Source: Bacillota bacterium
Lineage (GTDB): Bacteria; Bacillota; Bacilli; Alicyclobacillales; SLC66
Direction of reading: 5' to 3'
Length of the DNA: 55,912 nt
NCBI GenBank assembly: GCA_021821055.1
Contig: JAKACX010000009.1
Coordinates: forward strand, 1 to 55,912
Position numbers and translations under genes: made by a program. This document shows positions 1 through 8,787 of this stretch, in pieces. Each line of letters opens with the position of its first letter. Position 1 is the stretch's first letter. The notes beneath the pieces are model-generated. The model did not search any database. It was not told the DNA's origin and saw nothing but the letters and a program-made list of their open reading frames with translations.

Positions 1-185
1 ATACACTCCCTTGACTTCAAACATCTCAGGCTGGTCTCCCTCGCAAAGTCAGGAATGAAACATCCAAGTGATTCGCTTTCATGCATTCTCTCACAGTCTC
101 TTCTCTTATATCATGAAACTACCCAGAAAACAGCTCTGTGCCGCCCTAGTTCTGGAAAACCACTTCGTGACAGGAGAAGTGAGCG

Positions 186-1610
186 ATGAAAATCCTCTAT
201 ATCGATGTGGACTCTCTGCGGCCCGACCATCTCGGATGCTACGGCTACGCGCGCGACACCTCGCCCAATATCGACCGTCTGGCGGCGCGCGGCGTGCGTT
301 TCACGAATCACTACGCCTCCGATGTCCCGTGTCTGCCGTCCCGGACGGCGCTGTTCTCCGCCCGTTACGGGTTTCACACGGGCGTGGTGAACCACGGGGG
401 ACTGCAGGCCGACATGCGGCCCGTCGGTGAGCAGCGGCCGTTCAACTACCACCACACTGACCATCAATTCTGGGTGGACGCACTCCGGTTTCAAGGGCTG
501 CACACCGCAATGATCAGCCCGTTCCCCGGGCGGCATGCAGCGTGGCATGTGCAGCAGGGATTCCTCGAGACGCATGACACGGGCAAACACGCCGGAGAGA
601 CGGCGGGCGACGTCAGCGCCGAGGCTCTGCGTTGGATCAAAGAGCGCGGAATGGAAAAGGACAACTGGTTTTTGTACGTGAATTTCTGGGATCCGCACAC
701 GCCTTACCGGACGCCGGTCGAGTTTGGAAATCCGTTTGCCGATGATCCGGCGCCTGAGTGGCTGACGGAGGACATCATTTTGCGCCAGCGGGAAAGCTAC
801 GGCCCGATGAGCGCCCGCGACCTGCCAAAAGGGAGCAAGTGGCCGGGGTTGCCCAAGGAGATCGCTTCTCGCGAGGACTTCAGGCACTGGCTGGACGGTT
901 ATGACACGGCGATCCGGCATGTGGACGAGCACGTGGGGAAGATCCTTCAGGCGCTCGAAGAGGCGGGGATACTTGACGACACTGTCGTGGTGCTGTCGGC
1001 GGACCACGGCGAGAATCAGGGAGAACTCAACGTCTACGGAGATCACCAGACGGCGGATCACATCACCTGCCGCATTCCGCTGATCATCGCGGGCGGCGGT
1101 GTGGCGTGCGGCGCCGTGGACGACGACTTCCACTACCAGTTGGATGTCGGTCCCACGCTCGCGGAACTGGCAGGAGGCTCCAGGCGCGGCAAATGGGACG
1201 GCGTGAGTTTCCTTCCGGCATTGACGAGCGGCCAGTCCGTCGGCCGGCCTTATCTTGTGGTCAACCAGGCGGCGTGGAGTTGCCAGCGGGCGGTGCGGTT
1301 CGACAACTGGATGCTGATTCGCACCTATCACGACGGACTCAAGGAATTTCCGGAACTGATGCTGTTTGACGTGGAACGCGACCCGCACGAGACGTCGAAC
1401 CTGGCGGAGCAGCGCCCGGACATCGTGGGCGCAGGGCTGCGGCTGATGGACTCCTGGGTGGCCGAGCAGATGGCGACATCGTCCGCGCCCGTCGATCCGA
1501 TGTGGCAGGTCATTCATGAGGGCGGGCCGTTCCATACCAGAGGGATGTTCGGGGGCCGTCTTGAAAATGCGAGATCGCCCGCACCGTCGCATGATCATAT
1601 TCCTTATTAA
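186..1610 (+). CDS. Sulfatase (formylglycine-dependent, cytosolic)
   Basis: Predicted sulfatase of 474 residues that hydrolyses sulfate esters, presumably on an imported sugar. The N-terminal metal-binding stretch IDVDSLRPDH (Asp7, Asp9) and the activation motif C-L-P-S-R (Cys49 to Arg53) are intact; the Cys would be converted to formylglycine. A second metal-site stretch, ADHGEN, lies near residue 272. There is no signal peptide, so it should act in the cytoplasm. The ATG follows an AGGAG site. It stands ahead of the sugar ABC system but has its own leader; the next gene has a separate promoter. The exact substrate and sulfatase subfamily cannot be read from the sequence, and a formylglycine-generating enzyme is not in this window. 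Confidence 0.93.
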   Translation: MKILYIDVDSLRPDHLGCYGYARDTSPNIDRLAARGVRFTNHYASDVPCLPSRTALFSARYGFHTGVVNHGGLQADMRPVGEQRPFNYHHTDHQFWVDALRFQGLHTAMISPFPGRHAAWHVQQGFLETHDTGKHAGETAGDVSAEALRWIKERGMEKDNWFLYVNFWDPHTPYRTPVEFGNPFADDPAPEWLTEDIILRQRESYGPMSARDLPKGSKWPGLPKEIASREDFRHWLDGYDTAIRHVDEHVGKILQALEEAGILDDTVVVLSADHGENQGELNVYGDHQTADHITCRIPLIIAGGGVACGAVDDDFHYQLDVGPTLAELAGGSRRGKWDGVSFLPALTSGQSVGRPYLVVNQAAWSCQRAVRFDNWMLIRTYHDGLKEFPELMLFDVERDPHETSNLAEQRPDIVGAGLRLMDSWVAEQMATSSAPVDPMWQVIHEGGPFHTRGMFGGRLENARSPAPSHDHIPY

Positions 1611-1787
1611 CCCAGATTTTCATGTTCGTCGCGTGATCGGAAGAAGACGATCATGCGGAGGCCGTCTTGGCGCTGCCCGGCGACTGGAAACGCGGCGACA
1701 GTCGAAGGGACCGCAGGACGAAAGTTTCTGAATATCCGGCGGGGCTTGACAGGGTTTGCTCATGTAGAGCCCCGCAAAAATCGATAG

Positions 1788-1816
1788 TTGAAACGTTTCA
1801 CATCGCTTGCTATAAT
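1788..1816 (+). promoter_or_regulatory. SigA promoter overlapped by a LacI-type operator
   Basis: TTGAAA (1788-1793), a 17-base spacer and TATAAT (1811-1816) make a strong SigA-type promoter. The perfect palindrome TGAAACGTTTCA (1789-1800) overlaps the -35 box, the position of a repressor site. Transcription would begin near 1823, leaving a leader of about 290 bases before the binding-protein gene at 2114. The rest of the 1611-2113 gap shows no convincing gene. Confidence 0.75.
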
Positions 1817-2113
1817 GCATTCTAGGTGGATTCTAAGAGATTTCAGTCTTATGGCGCATACCACCCCCATCGTGTTCTCTCCGGGGCAGCGGTCGATCCT
1901 GGAGTGAAAGCGGATACGCCCAGGCGTGGTGGCGGGCCGGAAGCAGAGGCGCGGTGCAGTCTCCGGCTGGAGGCAGCGTCCTCATTTTCAAGATAGACGG
2001 GGCGTGGGCGGCGTTTTGCGCGCAATCGGGTGGGGGGTGATGGACGGCAATCATCATTGTGGGTCTGATTGGAAAGCGGATTCATGAGAGACAAATTGGG
2101 AGGTCGATGTGGA

Positions 2114-3454
2114 ATGATCAGAAAGAGACTCACTTATGCAGGTACGGTTGTGGCGACCAGCGCGTTGCTGGTCGCGGGAGTGGCGTCGCCGGTGGCTTTC
2201 GCGGCGGCAAAGCGCGCGCCGGCGCCGGTTGTCATCACATACGCGGCGTGGGGCGCTCCGGATGTCATCAACGCGCAGATCAAGCAATTCGAGGCGACGC
2301 ATCCCGGAATCATCGTCAAGTGGGATCAACAGGTCACGTGGCCTTGGGACGCTCACCTGGCCGCCGCTGCAGCCGCCGGCAAGATGCCCGACGTCTTCTG
2401 GGTCTTCGACGGCCCGGACGATGTGGCCAATGGTTGGATGGCCAATCTGAATCCTTACCTGAAAGCGGACAAAACGTGGAATCCCAACAACATCTTCGGA
2501 AACCTGGCGGCGACCGGGAACTACTTTGGCAATCAGTTCATGCTGCCGATGCACCTGTACGCAGAGGGAATTGAAATCAATGAAAACCTTTTCAAGCAGG
2601 ACAACGTGCCGCTTCCCAAAGCGAACTGGACGCTGAAGCAGTTTGAGCAGGACGCCATCAAGCTGACCAAGCCGAGCATCCATCAGTTCGGACTGTCCGG
2701 GATCCGCAACTTCCGTGAGAAGATGCCGGTCATGTACGCACCGAAGCAGATCAATGGCTTCCTGACGTGGACGGGTCACGGCTATGATTTTACAAACCCG
2801 GCCTGGAGCAAGTCGGTCGATCTGGTGAACAAATTGATATTTCAGTTGAAAGTTGATCTTGGCCTCTACAACTCGGCATTCCAGACCAAGTGGTACGGCA
2901 AGAACGCCAATGCCTTCATGATCGGGAAAGTCGCCATGAACTACGGATTCTCATGGGATTTCCCCGGATACACAAAACTGCCGTTCAAGTACAACTTCCT
3001 GCCGCTCCCGCGTGTTGTGGGCCAGCGCATCCCGCTCGTAACCGACTACATGGCGATGTCGAGGACGACCAAGCATCCGAAGGCGGCGTTTGAATTCCTG
3101 CGCTGGATGACCTACTCCAAGTCGGGATGGACGTGGAGAGTGACGCACGAGGCTGCCCCGAGCATGCCGCTGATCAAGGATCCGACGGTGTGGCAAGACT
3201 ACCTGAAACTCAAATTCGTGCCGTCCGGCATGAAACAACTCCTGCCCATGATCCCGAACGGGTTCTTGGACGGATACAAGTGGCTGCCTGGGTATCCGAC
3301 GGTGCTCAACACGATCGTCGGCCCGAATTATCCCAAGTTTGAGAGCGGGACAGAAAAACCGCAGGATCTGGCGCAAAACTTCCAACAGCGCGCCACTCAG
3401 GCGTACGTGCAAGCGGAAGCGTCGATCAAGGCCGCCATCAAGCGTTTCTATTGA
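2114..3454 (+). CDS. Sugar ABC transporter substrate-binding protein (family 1)
   Basis: Extracellular solute-binding protein of 446 residues for a CUT1-type carbohydrate importer. The N-terminus (MIRKR, hydrophobic stretch, A-F-A-A) is an export signal. There is no lipobox cysteine, which is unusual for a Gram-positive binding protein. The mature part starts VVITYAAWG and contains the usual family 1 pattern (IKQFEATHPGI, DVFWVFDGPD). I chose the ATG at 2114 because GGGAGG lies 10 bases upstream; an in-frame TTG at 2069 would place the signal too deep. It is the first gene after the operator-controlled promoter and precedes a second, larger binding protein and two permeases. Confidence 0.9.
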   Translation: MIRKRLTYAGTVVATSALLVAGVASPVAFAAAKRAPAPVVITYAAWGAPDVINAQIKQFEATHPGIIVKWDQQVTWPWDAHLAAAAAAGKMPDVFWVFDGPDDVANGWMANLNPYLKADKTWNPNNIFGNLAATGNYFGNQFMLPMHLYAEGIEINENLFKQDNVPLPKANWTLKQFEQDAIKLTKPSIHQFGLSGIRNFREKMPVMYAPKQINGFLTWTGHGYDFTNPAWSKSVDLVNKLIFQLKVDLGLYNSAFQTKWYGKNANAFMIGKVAMNYGFSWDFPGYTKLPFKYNFLPLPRVVGQRIPLVTDYMAMSRTTKHPKAAFEFLRWMTYSKSGWTWRVTHEAAPSMPLIKDPTVWQDYLKLKFVPSGMKQLLPMIPNGFLDGYKWLPGYPTVLNTIVGPNYPKFESGTEKPQDLAQNFQQRATQAYVQAEASIKAAIKRFY

Positions 3455-3490
3455 TCACAACGTTTCAACCGTGATCAAAACGTTTCAACA
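3452..3490 (+). promoter_or_regulatory. Two direct LacI-type operator-like repeats
   Basis: TGATCAMAACGTTTCAAC occurs twice, 20 bases apart (from 3452 and from 3472), with the first copy starting in the stop codon of the binding-protein gene. Each contains the same AACGTTTCA half-site pattern as the operator at 1789. They may be secondary repressor sites; no clear promoter lies beside them. Confidence 0.5.
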
Positions 3491-3501
3491 GATGGTCTTG
3501 C

Positions 3502-3539
3502 GTGTGGCGCCATGCCTGCTGTGTGCCATGGCGCCACAC
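3502..3539 (+). terminator. Perfect 13-bp hairpin between two binding-protein genes
   Basis: GTGTGGCGCCATG (3502-3514) pairs perfectly with 3527-3539 around a 12-base loop. No T-run follows, so it may be a partial terminator or an RNA-stabilising hairpin that raises the level of the first binding protein relative to the genes downstream. Confidence 0.55.
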
Positions 3540-3589
3540 GGAGTTTCTCGCTGGTCCGGATCTTCGATGTGACGGGATAAGGGAGTCGG

Positions 3590-6500
3590 ATGATGAAACG
3601 AACGTTGCGGTCTTTGGCAACTCTCATATTGGTCGCAGGCTGTGTGGTTCAGATAAGTCCAAATGATACAGTGGCGCATGCGGCAGGCGGCGGCGGTGCG
3701 CCGTCCGGACATCGCGCCAGCGCCAGTAAAGGCAACTCTAGTCTGTTGAGCGGGATCCTCGGCGGGAACAGCAACCTCGCCGGCGGTTCGACGCCGTCGG
3801 GTGGAGGCGCGACCACCGCAAAGCCGCCTGCCGCAACGCATGCGAAGCCGCACCATCCTGCCAAGAAGGGCGGGGGAGGCGTACTTGGAAAGCTGCTCGG
3901 AGGGAACACGAATTTTCTCGGCTCCAGTCCGTCCGGCTCGGGATCCGGCGGCAAGACCGGTTCCAAGGGCGTCAAGCCAGGTTCGGGCAAGAGTGGCGCC
4001 AAGACAGGGCACAAGGCGCGCCCCGGGGCCTTCTCGGTCGCCGACGGAGAGGCGTCCGCCGGGTATTCGGCGGTCCTGGGCGATTGGCTGCATGCGGGAG
4101 TGACGGTTGTGGGCCAGACGTCCGCGACGGTCGCCCCGACGGCCTTTCGCACCGCGTCCGGCCCCGTTTCGCTGCTGCCGCTTTCACAGTGTCATGGTTA
4201 CGGTCAGAGGGCTTTCGCATGGACGAGCCGGAATCCATTCGTCCAGTTCGGGGTGACCGTCCCGCGAGCGGGCCTGTACGCAGTGCAAATCCAGTACTAT
4301 ACGCGGGCCAACAGCCTTATTCCGATAGATCGCGGCGTTCTCATCAACGGACATTATCAGTATTTCGAGTCGCAAAATGTGGAGTTGCACAAGGTGTGGG
4401 CAGACGCCTCACGCAGCTTTCCCATGGACAGCTTCGGCAACGAGATGCCGCAAGGGCAGGTCGGGGTCGGGACGTGGCAGAGCGCGTATGTCATGGATCA
4501 CACCTATCTGCATGACCGACCGCTGCTCTTTTACTTCCACGCAGGGCAAAACACTGTCCGTCTGACCAACATCAGCGGGTCTTCGGTGCTGCTCGGCCAG
4601 ATCCGCGTACTGGCGCCGCCGGCCGTGCCCTCTTATCAGCAATACCTGGCGGCCTTCCCACCCGCCGCTGCGCCGGCGAGCACCCTGTTGACCTATCAGG
4701 CGGAAGCGCCCTACGTCAAGTCGAATTCCTCCATCCAGGCGCAGGCAAGCGCGAATCCCGCCAGTGTTCCATTTCGGGCGGGGCTGATCACGATGAATAC
4801 CCTTGGCGGCGCCTCGTGGCAAACCGGCGGCCAGAGTGTGACGTGGAAGGTCCGCGTCAAACAGTCTGGCGTGTACCACCTGGCGTTCAAGTATGAGCAA
4901 AATGTCCAGCTCGGCCTGCCCGTGTTCCGCCAGTTGCAGATCGACGGCCGCACGCCGTTTGCGCAGGCTCTGCGAGTCGCGTTTCCGTATGCGCAGACTT
5001 GGTCGAACAAGGTGATCGCAAGCCCGACCGGACAGCCGTACGGCTTTTATCTGACAAAGGGACAGCACTATATCACGCTCATTGTGAATCCGGCGCCGTA
5101 CCGTCCTGTCATTCGCGCCGTGGAGCAGGTCATGAGCGGGATTGACCAACTGTCGCTGCAGATCAGAATGGTCACGGGCAACACCCTCGACCAGAACCGC
5201 ACCTGGGACATCGTATCCATCATTCCCAACCTGGCGCAGCGGCTGAATGGCTATGCGGCACAACTGCAAAGCGCGTATCACGAGCTCACGGTGATGAGCG
5301 ACGGACCGCCTGCTCAGGCGCAGAATCTCGCCATTGCGGTGAACGAACTCCGCAGTCTGGCGAAAAAGCCGGAACAGGTTCCGTACCGGTTCAATGAACT
5401 CGCGCAGAGTCCCACATCCGTCAATGAAATGCTGGGCCAGTTGCTGACGGTCCTTCCGCAGCAGCCGCTCCTGCTCGACCAGTTTTACGTCTATCACAAC
5501 GCCGTGCCGCCAAAGCCCACCGTCGGGCTGTGGCCGACGCTCATGGCGGATGTGACGGCATTCGTGCACTCGTTCACCACGAACTACTCGCTCGTGGGAA
5601 AATCGTCGCCGAACTCATTGGTCGTATGGGTAAATCGCCCGCGCCAATACGTCTCGCTCATGCAGGAACTCGCCAACAGTTCCTTCACAAAGGACACAGG
5701 CATCAAGGTCACGATGATGCTGATGCCAAACGAGCAGAAGCTCATTCTGGCGAACGCATCCGGACAGACGCCCGACGTCGCGCTTGGGGTCGTGCCGACG
5801 ACCGCTTTCAATATGGGAGTCCGCGGAGCGCTCCTGAACCTTCGGACGATGCCGCAGGTCAACCAGGTGCTGAGCCGGTTTTCGCCGGGAGCCCTGTTGC
5901 CGCTGGAGTTCAACAAGCAGTTGTACGCGATTCCGGAGACCCAGGACTTCTGGGTGCTGTTCTACAGGAAGGACATCCTGTCCGCGCTGCACCTCCCCGT
6001 GCCGCAGACGTGGAACCAGGTCATTCAAATGCTGCCCGTCCTGCAGCGGTACGGGATGAACTTCTACGATCCGATCGCCGGTGCGGGGGGCTACAAGCCG
6101 TACGCCACGACGGTGCCGTTCATCTATCAGGCAGGCGGAAAGCTGTTTCACAAGAATGGGTTGACCACGGCGATCGACTCGAACAGCGCGATCAACGGGT
6201 TTCGCCTGATGACCAACCTGTTTTCGGTCTACGGGATTCCGCAACAGATTCCGAACTTCTACACGCACTTCGTGCAGGGCGACCTGCCCGTCGGCGTGGC
6301 GGACTTTGGCACCTATGTCCAGTTGGTCGCAGCCGCTCCGCAGATCAACGGACTGTGGGGCATCGCCCCGATGCCGGGGATTCGCCAGAATGGGCGGATC
6401 GTGCGGTACGCGCCGGGTACGGGCGAGGTGGACTTCATCTTCAAGAATTCCCACAGGCAGCAGGCGGCGTGGAAGTTCCTGCAGTGGTGGACGTCCACCC

Positions 6501-6862
6501 ACACCCAGGTGACGTTTGCCAACGACCTGCAGACGACCTATGGCCCGGCGTTCGTGTGGAACAGTTCCAATCTGCGCGCATTCCGGCAACTGCCGTGGCC
6601 GCAGTCGGATATCAACACGGTTTTGCAGCAGTGGAAGTGGCTCAAGGACGTCCCGCACGTGCCGGGCGACTACATGCTTGAGCGGGAACTCTCGAATGCA
6701 TGGAACAGTGTGGTGTTCAGCGGCGTGAACGCCAGGCAGGCCATCCAGGATGCGGCGATCACGGCTGACCGCGAGATTCGCGTTCAGCTTGAAGAGTTGG
6801 GGTATCTCAGTTCCACGGGTCGCGTGCTCAAGCCTATTGTAATGCCGGATTCCGGGAATTGA
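3590..6862 (+). CDS. Lipoprotein: two beta-sandwich modules fused to a sugar-binding protein
   Basis: A 1090-residue protein, more than twice the normal length of a binding protein. It starts with a lipoprotein signal (lipobox L-V-A-G-C, Cys18), then a Gly/Ser/Lys-rich linker to about residue 150 that repeats the motif [10 protein letters not shown]. Two beta-sandwich, carbohydrate-binding-module-like regions follow (about 155-345 and 365-535), then a helical spacer (about 545-660) and a C-terminal family 1 solute-binding domain (about 670-1085; [42 protein letters not shown]). It would sit on the outer membrane face, hold a polysaccharide through its N-terminal modules and deliver sugar to the permeases encoded directly downstream. 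The ATG is preceded by AAGGGAG. The module assignment is by pattern only. Confidence 0.88.
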   Translation: MMKRTLRSLATLILVAGCVVQISPNDTVAHAAGGGGAPSGHRASASKGNSSLLSGILGGNSNLAGGSTPSGGGATTAKPPAATHAKPHHPAKKGGGGVLGKLLGGNTNFLGSSPSGSGSGGKTGSKGVKPGSGKSGAKTGHKARPGAFSVADGEASAGYSAVLGDWLHAGVTVVGQTSATVAPTAFRTASGPVSLLPLSQCHGYGQRAFAWTSRNPFVQFGVTVPRAGLYAVQIQYYTRANSLIPIDRGVLINGHYQYFESQNVELHKVWADASRSFPMDSFGNEMPQGQVGVGTWQSAYVMDHTYLHDRPLLFYFHAGQNTVRLTNISGSSVLLGQIRVLAPPAVPSYQQYLAAFPPAAAPASTLLTYQAEAPYVKSNSSIQAQASANPASVPFRAGLITMNTLGGASWQTGGQSVTWKVRVKQSGVYHLAFKYEQNVQLGLPVFRQLQIDGRTPFAQALRVAFPYAQTWSNKVIASPTGQPYGFYLTKGQHYITLIVNPAPYRPVIRAVEQVMSGIDQLSLQIRMVTGNTLDQNRTWDIVSIIPNLAQRLNGYAAQLQSAYHELTVMSDGPPAQAQNLAIAVNELRSLAKKPEQVPYRFNELAQSPTSVNEMLGQLLTVLPQQPLLLDQFYVYHNAVPPKPTVGLWPTLMADVTAFVHSFTTNYSLVGKSSPNSLVVWVNRPRQYVSLMQELANSSFTKDTGIKVTMMLMPNEQKLILANASGQTPDVALGVVPTTAFNMGVRGALLNLRTMPQVNQVLSRFSPGALLPLEFNKQLYAIPETQDFWVLFYRKDILSALHLPVPQTWNQVIQMLPVLQRYGMNFYDPIAGAGGYKPYATTVPFIYQAGGKLFHKNGLTTAIDSNSAINGFRLMTNLFSVYGIPQQIPNFYTHFVQGDLPVGVADFGTYVQLVAAAPQINGLWGIAPMPGIRQNGRIVRYAPGTGEVDFIFKNSHRQQAAWKFLQWWTSTHTQVTFANDLQTTYGPAFVWNSSNLRAFRQLPWPQSDINTVLQQWKWLKDVPHVPGDYMLERELSNAWNSVVFSGVNARQAIQDAAITADREIRVQLEELGYLSSTGRVLKPIVMPDSGN

Positions 6863-6876
6863 AGGAGGACAGCCCC

Positions 6877-7845
6877 ATGCTGACACTGAGAAAATCACGA
6901 ACGCAAGGCGGAGAGGCTGTGCCGGGGCGGCGGTCATGGCTCAGCCCGCGCGCGGCGAAGACCTGGCGGCGCGAGCTGGAGGCCTACCTGTTTGTGGGCC
7001 CGTTCCTGGTCCTGTTCCTGTTGTTCATCGTCGTTCCGGTGGTCGTGGCCATCTACCTGTCCTTCACCTACTTCAACACCATTCAGCCGCCGAAGTTCAT
7101 CGGCCTGCAGAACTACGTCAATCTGATCACCCAAGACAGCGAATTTCTCATGTACGTGTTGCCCAACACGCTGGAGTTTTCGGTGCTGGTGGGCCCGGGC
7201 GGTTACATCCTGTCTTTCTGGCTGGCCTGGCTCTTGGCGCAGATCCCCCGGAAATCACGGACATTCCTGACGCTCGCGATCTATTCGCCGGCGCTGACCG
7301 CCTCCGTGGCGATGTCCGTCGTGTGGCTCGTGGTGTTCAGCGGGGACGCCACAGGTTATCTCAACAGCTTCCTTATGCGGCTGGGGATTATCCACCAACC
7401 GGTCCAATGGGTCCAATCCCCGCACTGGCTGATGCCGATCATGATCGTGGTGTCGCTGTGGAACAGCATGGGGGTCGGGTTCCTGGCGATGCTCGCGGGC
7501 ATTCTCAATGTGAACCAGGAGCTGTACGACGCGGGCTACATGGACGGCGTGAAGAATCGCCTGCAGGAAGTGTGGTACATCACGATTCCCTCCATGAAGC
7601 CGCAGATGCTGTTCGGCGCGGTCATGGCCATTGTCGGCACGTTCAACGCCGGCATGATCGGCGTCCAGTTGTCCGGCGCGAACCCGACGCCGCAGGACGC
7701 CGGCCAGACGATCATTGCCCACATTTACGACTACGGATTCATTCGTTACGAGATGGGGTACGCGTCAGCCATTTCCGTGGTGCTGCTGCTCATCGTCTAC
7801 GGCCTCTCGCGTTTTGCGTGGCGCCTGTTCGGCGAGCGGGAGTAA
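6877..7845 (+). CDS. Carbohydrate ABC transporter permease (MalF/UgpA type)
   Basis: Inner-membrane permease of 322 residues with about six transmembrane helices, beginning with the hydrophobic run [20 protein letters not shown]. The EAA loop that contacts the ATPase is present ([19 protein letters not shown]). A GAAGGAGGA site 8 bases upstream fixes the ATG at 6877; an upstream in-frame TTG overlaps the previous gene and lacks a site. It forms a pair with the next permease. No ATPase gene lies nearby, so the pair would rely on a shared MsmX/MalK-type ATPase encoded elsewhere. Confidence 0.93.
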   Translation: MLTLRKSRTQGGEAVPGRRSWLSPRAAKTWRRELEAYLFVGPFLVLFLLFIVVPVVVAIYLSFTYFNTIQPPKFIGLQNYVNLITQDSEFLMYVLPNTLEFSVLVGPGGYILSFWLAWLLAQIPRKSRTFLTLAIYSPALTASVAMSVVWLVVFSGDATGYLNSFLMRLGIIHQPVQWVQSPHWLMPIMIVVSLWNSMGVGFLAMLAGILNVNQELYDAGYMDGVKNRLQEVWYITIPSMKPQMLFGAVMAIVGTFNAGMIGVQLSGANPTPQDAGQTIIAHIYDYGFIRYEMGYASAISVVLLLIVYGLSRFAWRLFGERE

Positions 7846-7901
7846 GGCAGCGGCGGAAACGTCCGGGATGCCGGCGCAGTCACTCAGAAGGAGGGGGTCC
7901 G

Positions 7902-8777
7902 ATGAGCAGGTACTTTGGCAATCGCGTGAACCCGGATCGGTTCGCGCCAAGCCAGTTGAAGTTTTACGCCGTTCTCATCGTCCTGGCGGTGTTTCTCGTC
8001 TTGCCGATCGTGTTCATTTTTTCCCAGGCGCTCAAGCCGATCAACGAACTCTTCCTGTTCCCGCCGGAGTTTCTCGTGCAGCATCCGACGATGGAGAACT
8101 TCGTGAATCTGTTCAAGCAGACCAGCGTCACCGCGATTCCGATGTCGCGGTACCTCTTCAACAGCATTATCGTGACGGGCCTGGTCGTCGTCCTGACCTC
8201 ACTGCTCAGTTCCATGGCCGGCTATGCGCTGTCGAAGATGGAATTCAAGCTCAAGCGGCTGATTTTCGAGGCGAACATCATCGCCCTGATGTTTGTTCCC
8301 GCGGCCGTCGGCATTCCCATGTATTTCATCATGGTGAAACTCGGCCTTACGAACAACATCCTGGGCAATGTCATTCCCTTGCTGGCGGTTCCGGTGAACG
8401 TCTTTCTGGTCAAGCAGTTTGTCGACCAGGTTCCCGACGCGCTGGTGGAGGCGGCGTTCATTGACGGAGCGAGCCACTTCCAGGTGTTCCAGAAAATTAT
8501 CCTGCCCATGATCAGGCCGGCCATGGCGACCGTCGCCATTCTGGCGTTTCAGTCGGCCTGGAATAACACGGACACATCGACGCTGTACATCAATAATGAG
8601 AGCCTGAAGACATTCGCCTACTATATGGGCACGCTGGCGTCGAATGTCGGCAACCAGGTTGCCGGGCAAGGCATAGCGGCGGCAGCCGCGCTCATCATGT
8701 TCCTGCCGAATTTGCTCATCTTCATTTTCATGCAGCGACGGGTAATTGACACGATGGCGCATTCAGGCCTGAAATGA
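7902..8777 (+). CDS. Carbohydrate ABC transporter permease (MalG type)
   Basis: Second permease of the first pair, 291 residues with about six membrane helices. The EAA motif lies in the segment DALVEAAFIDGASHFQVFQK, and the C-terminus LIFIFMQRRVIDTMAHSGLK is typical of MalG-type subunits. The ATG follows GAAGGAGGGGG, 56 bases after the partner permease. It would form the heterodimeric channel with the 6877 product and serve one or both binding proteins upstream. Confidence 0.93.
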   Translation: MSRYFGNRVNPDRFAPSQLKFYAVLIVLAVFLVLPIVFIFSQALKPINELFLFPPEFLVQHPTMENFVNLFKQTSVTAIPMSRYLFNSIIVTGLVVVLTSLLSSMAGYALSKMEFKLKRLIFEANIIALMFVPAAVGIPMYFIMVKLGLTNNILGNVIPLLAVPVNVFLVKQFVDQVPDALVEAAFIDGASHFQVFQKIILPMIRPAMATVAILAFQSAWNNTDTSTLYINNESLKTFAYYMGTLASNVGNQVAGQGIAAAAALIMFLPNLLIFIFMQRRVIDTMAHSGLK

Positions 8778-8787
8778 GCGGGAGCTG

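Noticed and set aside
111-1598. Long minus-strand open frame opposite the sulfatase gene
   Set aside because: It is an antisense shadow in GC-rich DNA: no homology pattern, Arg/Val/His-rich translation, and a complete sulfatase on the other strand.
1789-1800. CcpA cre site
   Set aside because: The palindrome has the short AAACGTTT centre of local LacI-type operators; cre sites have one extra base on each side of the central CG.
1817-2113. Riboswitch in the long leader
   Set aside because: No known riboswitch core was recognised; only small GC-rich stems are present.
4409-6937. Long minus-strand open frames opposite the large binding protein
   Set aside because: They mirror the third-position GC bias of the real gene and contain no recognisable domain.
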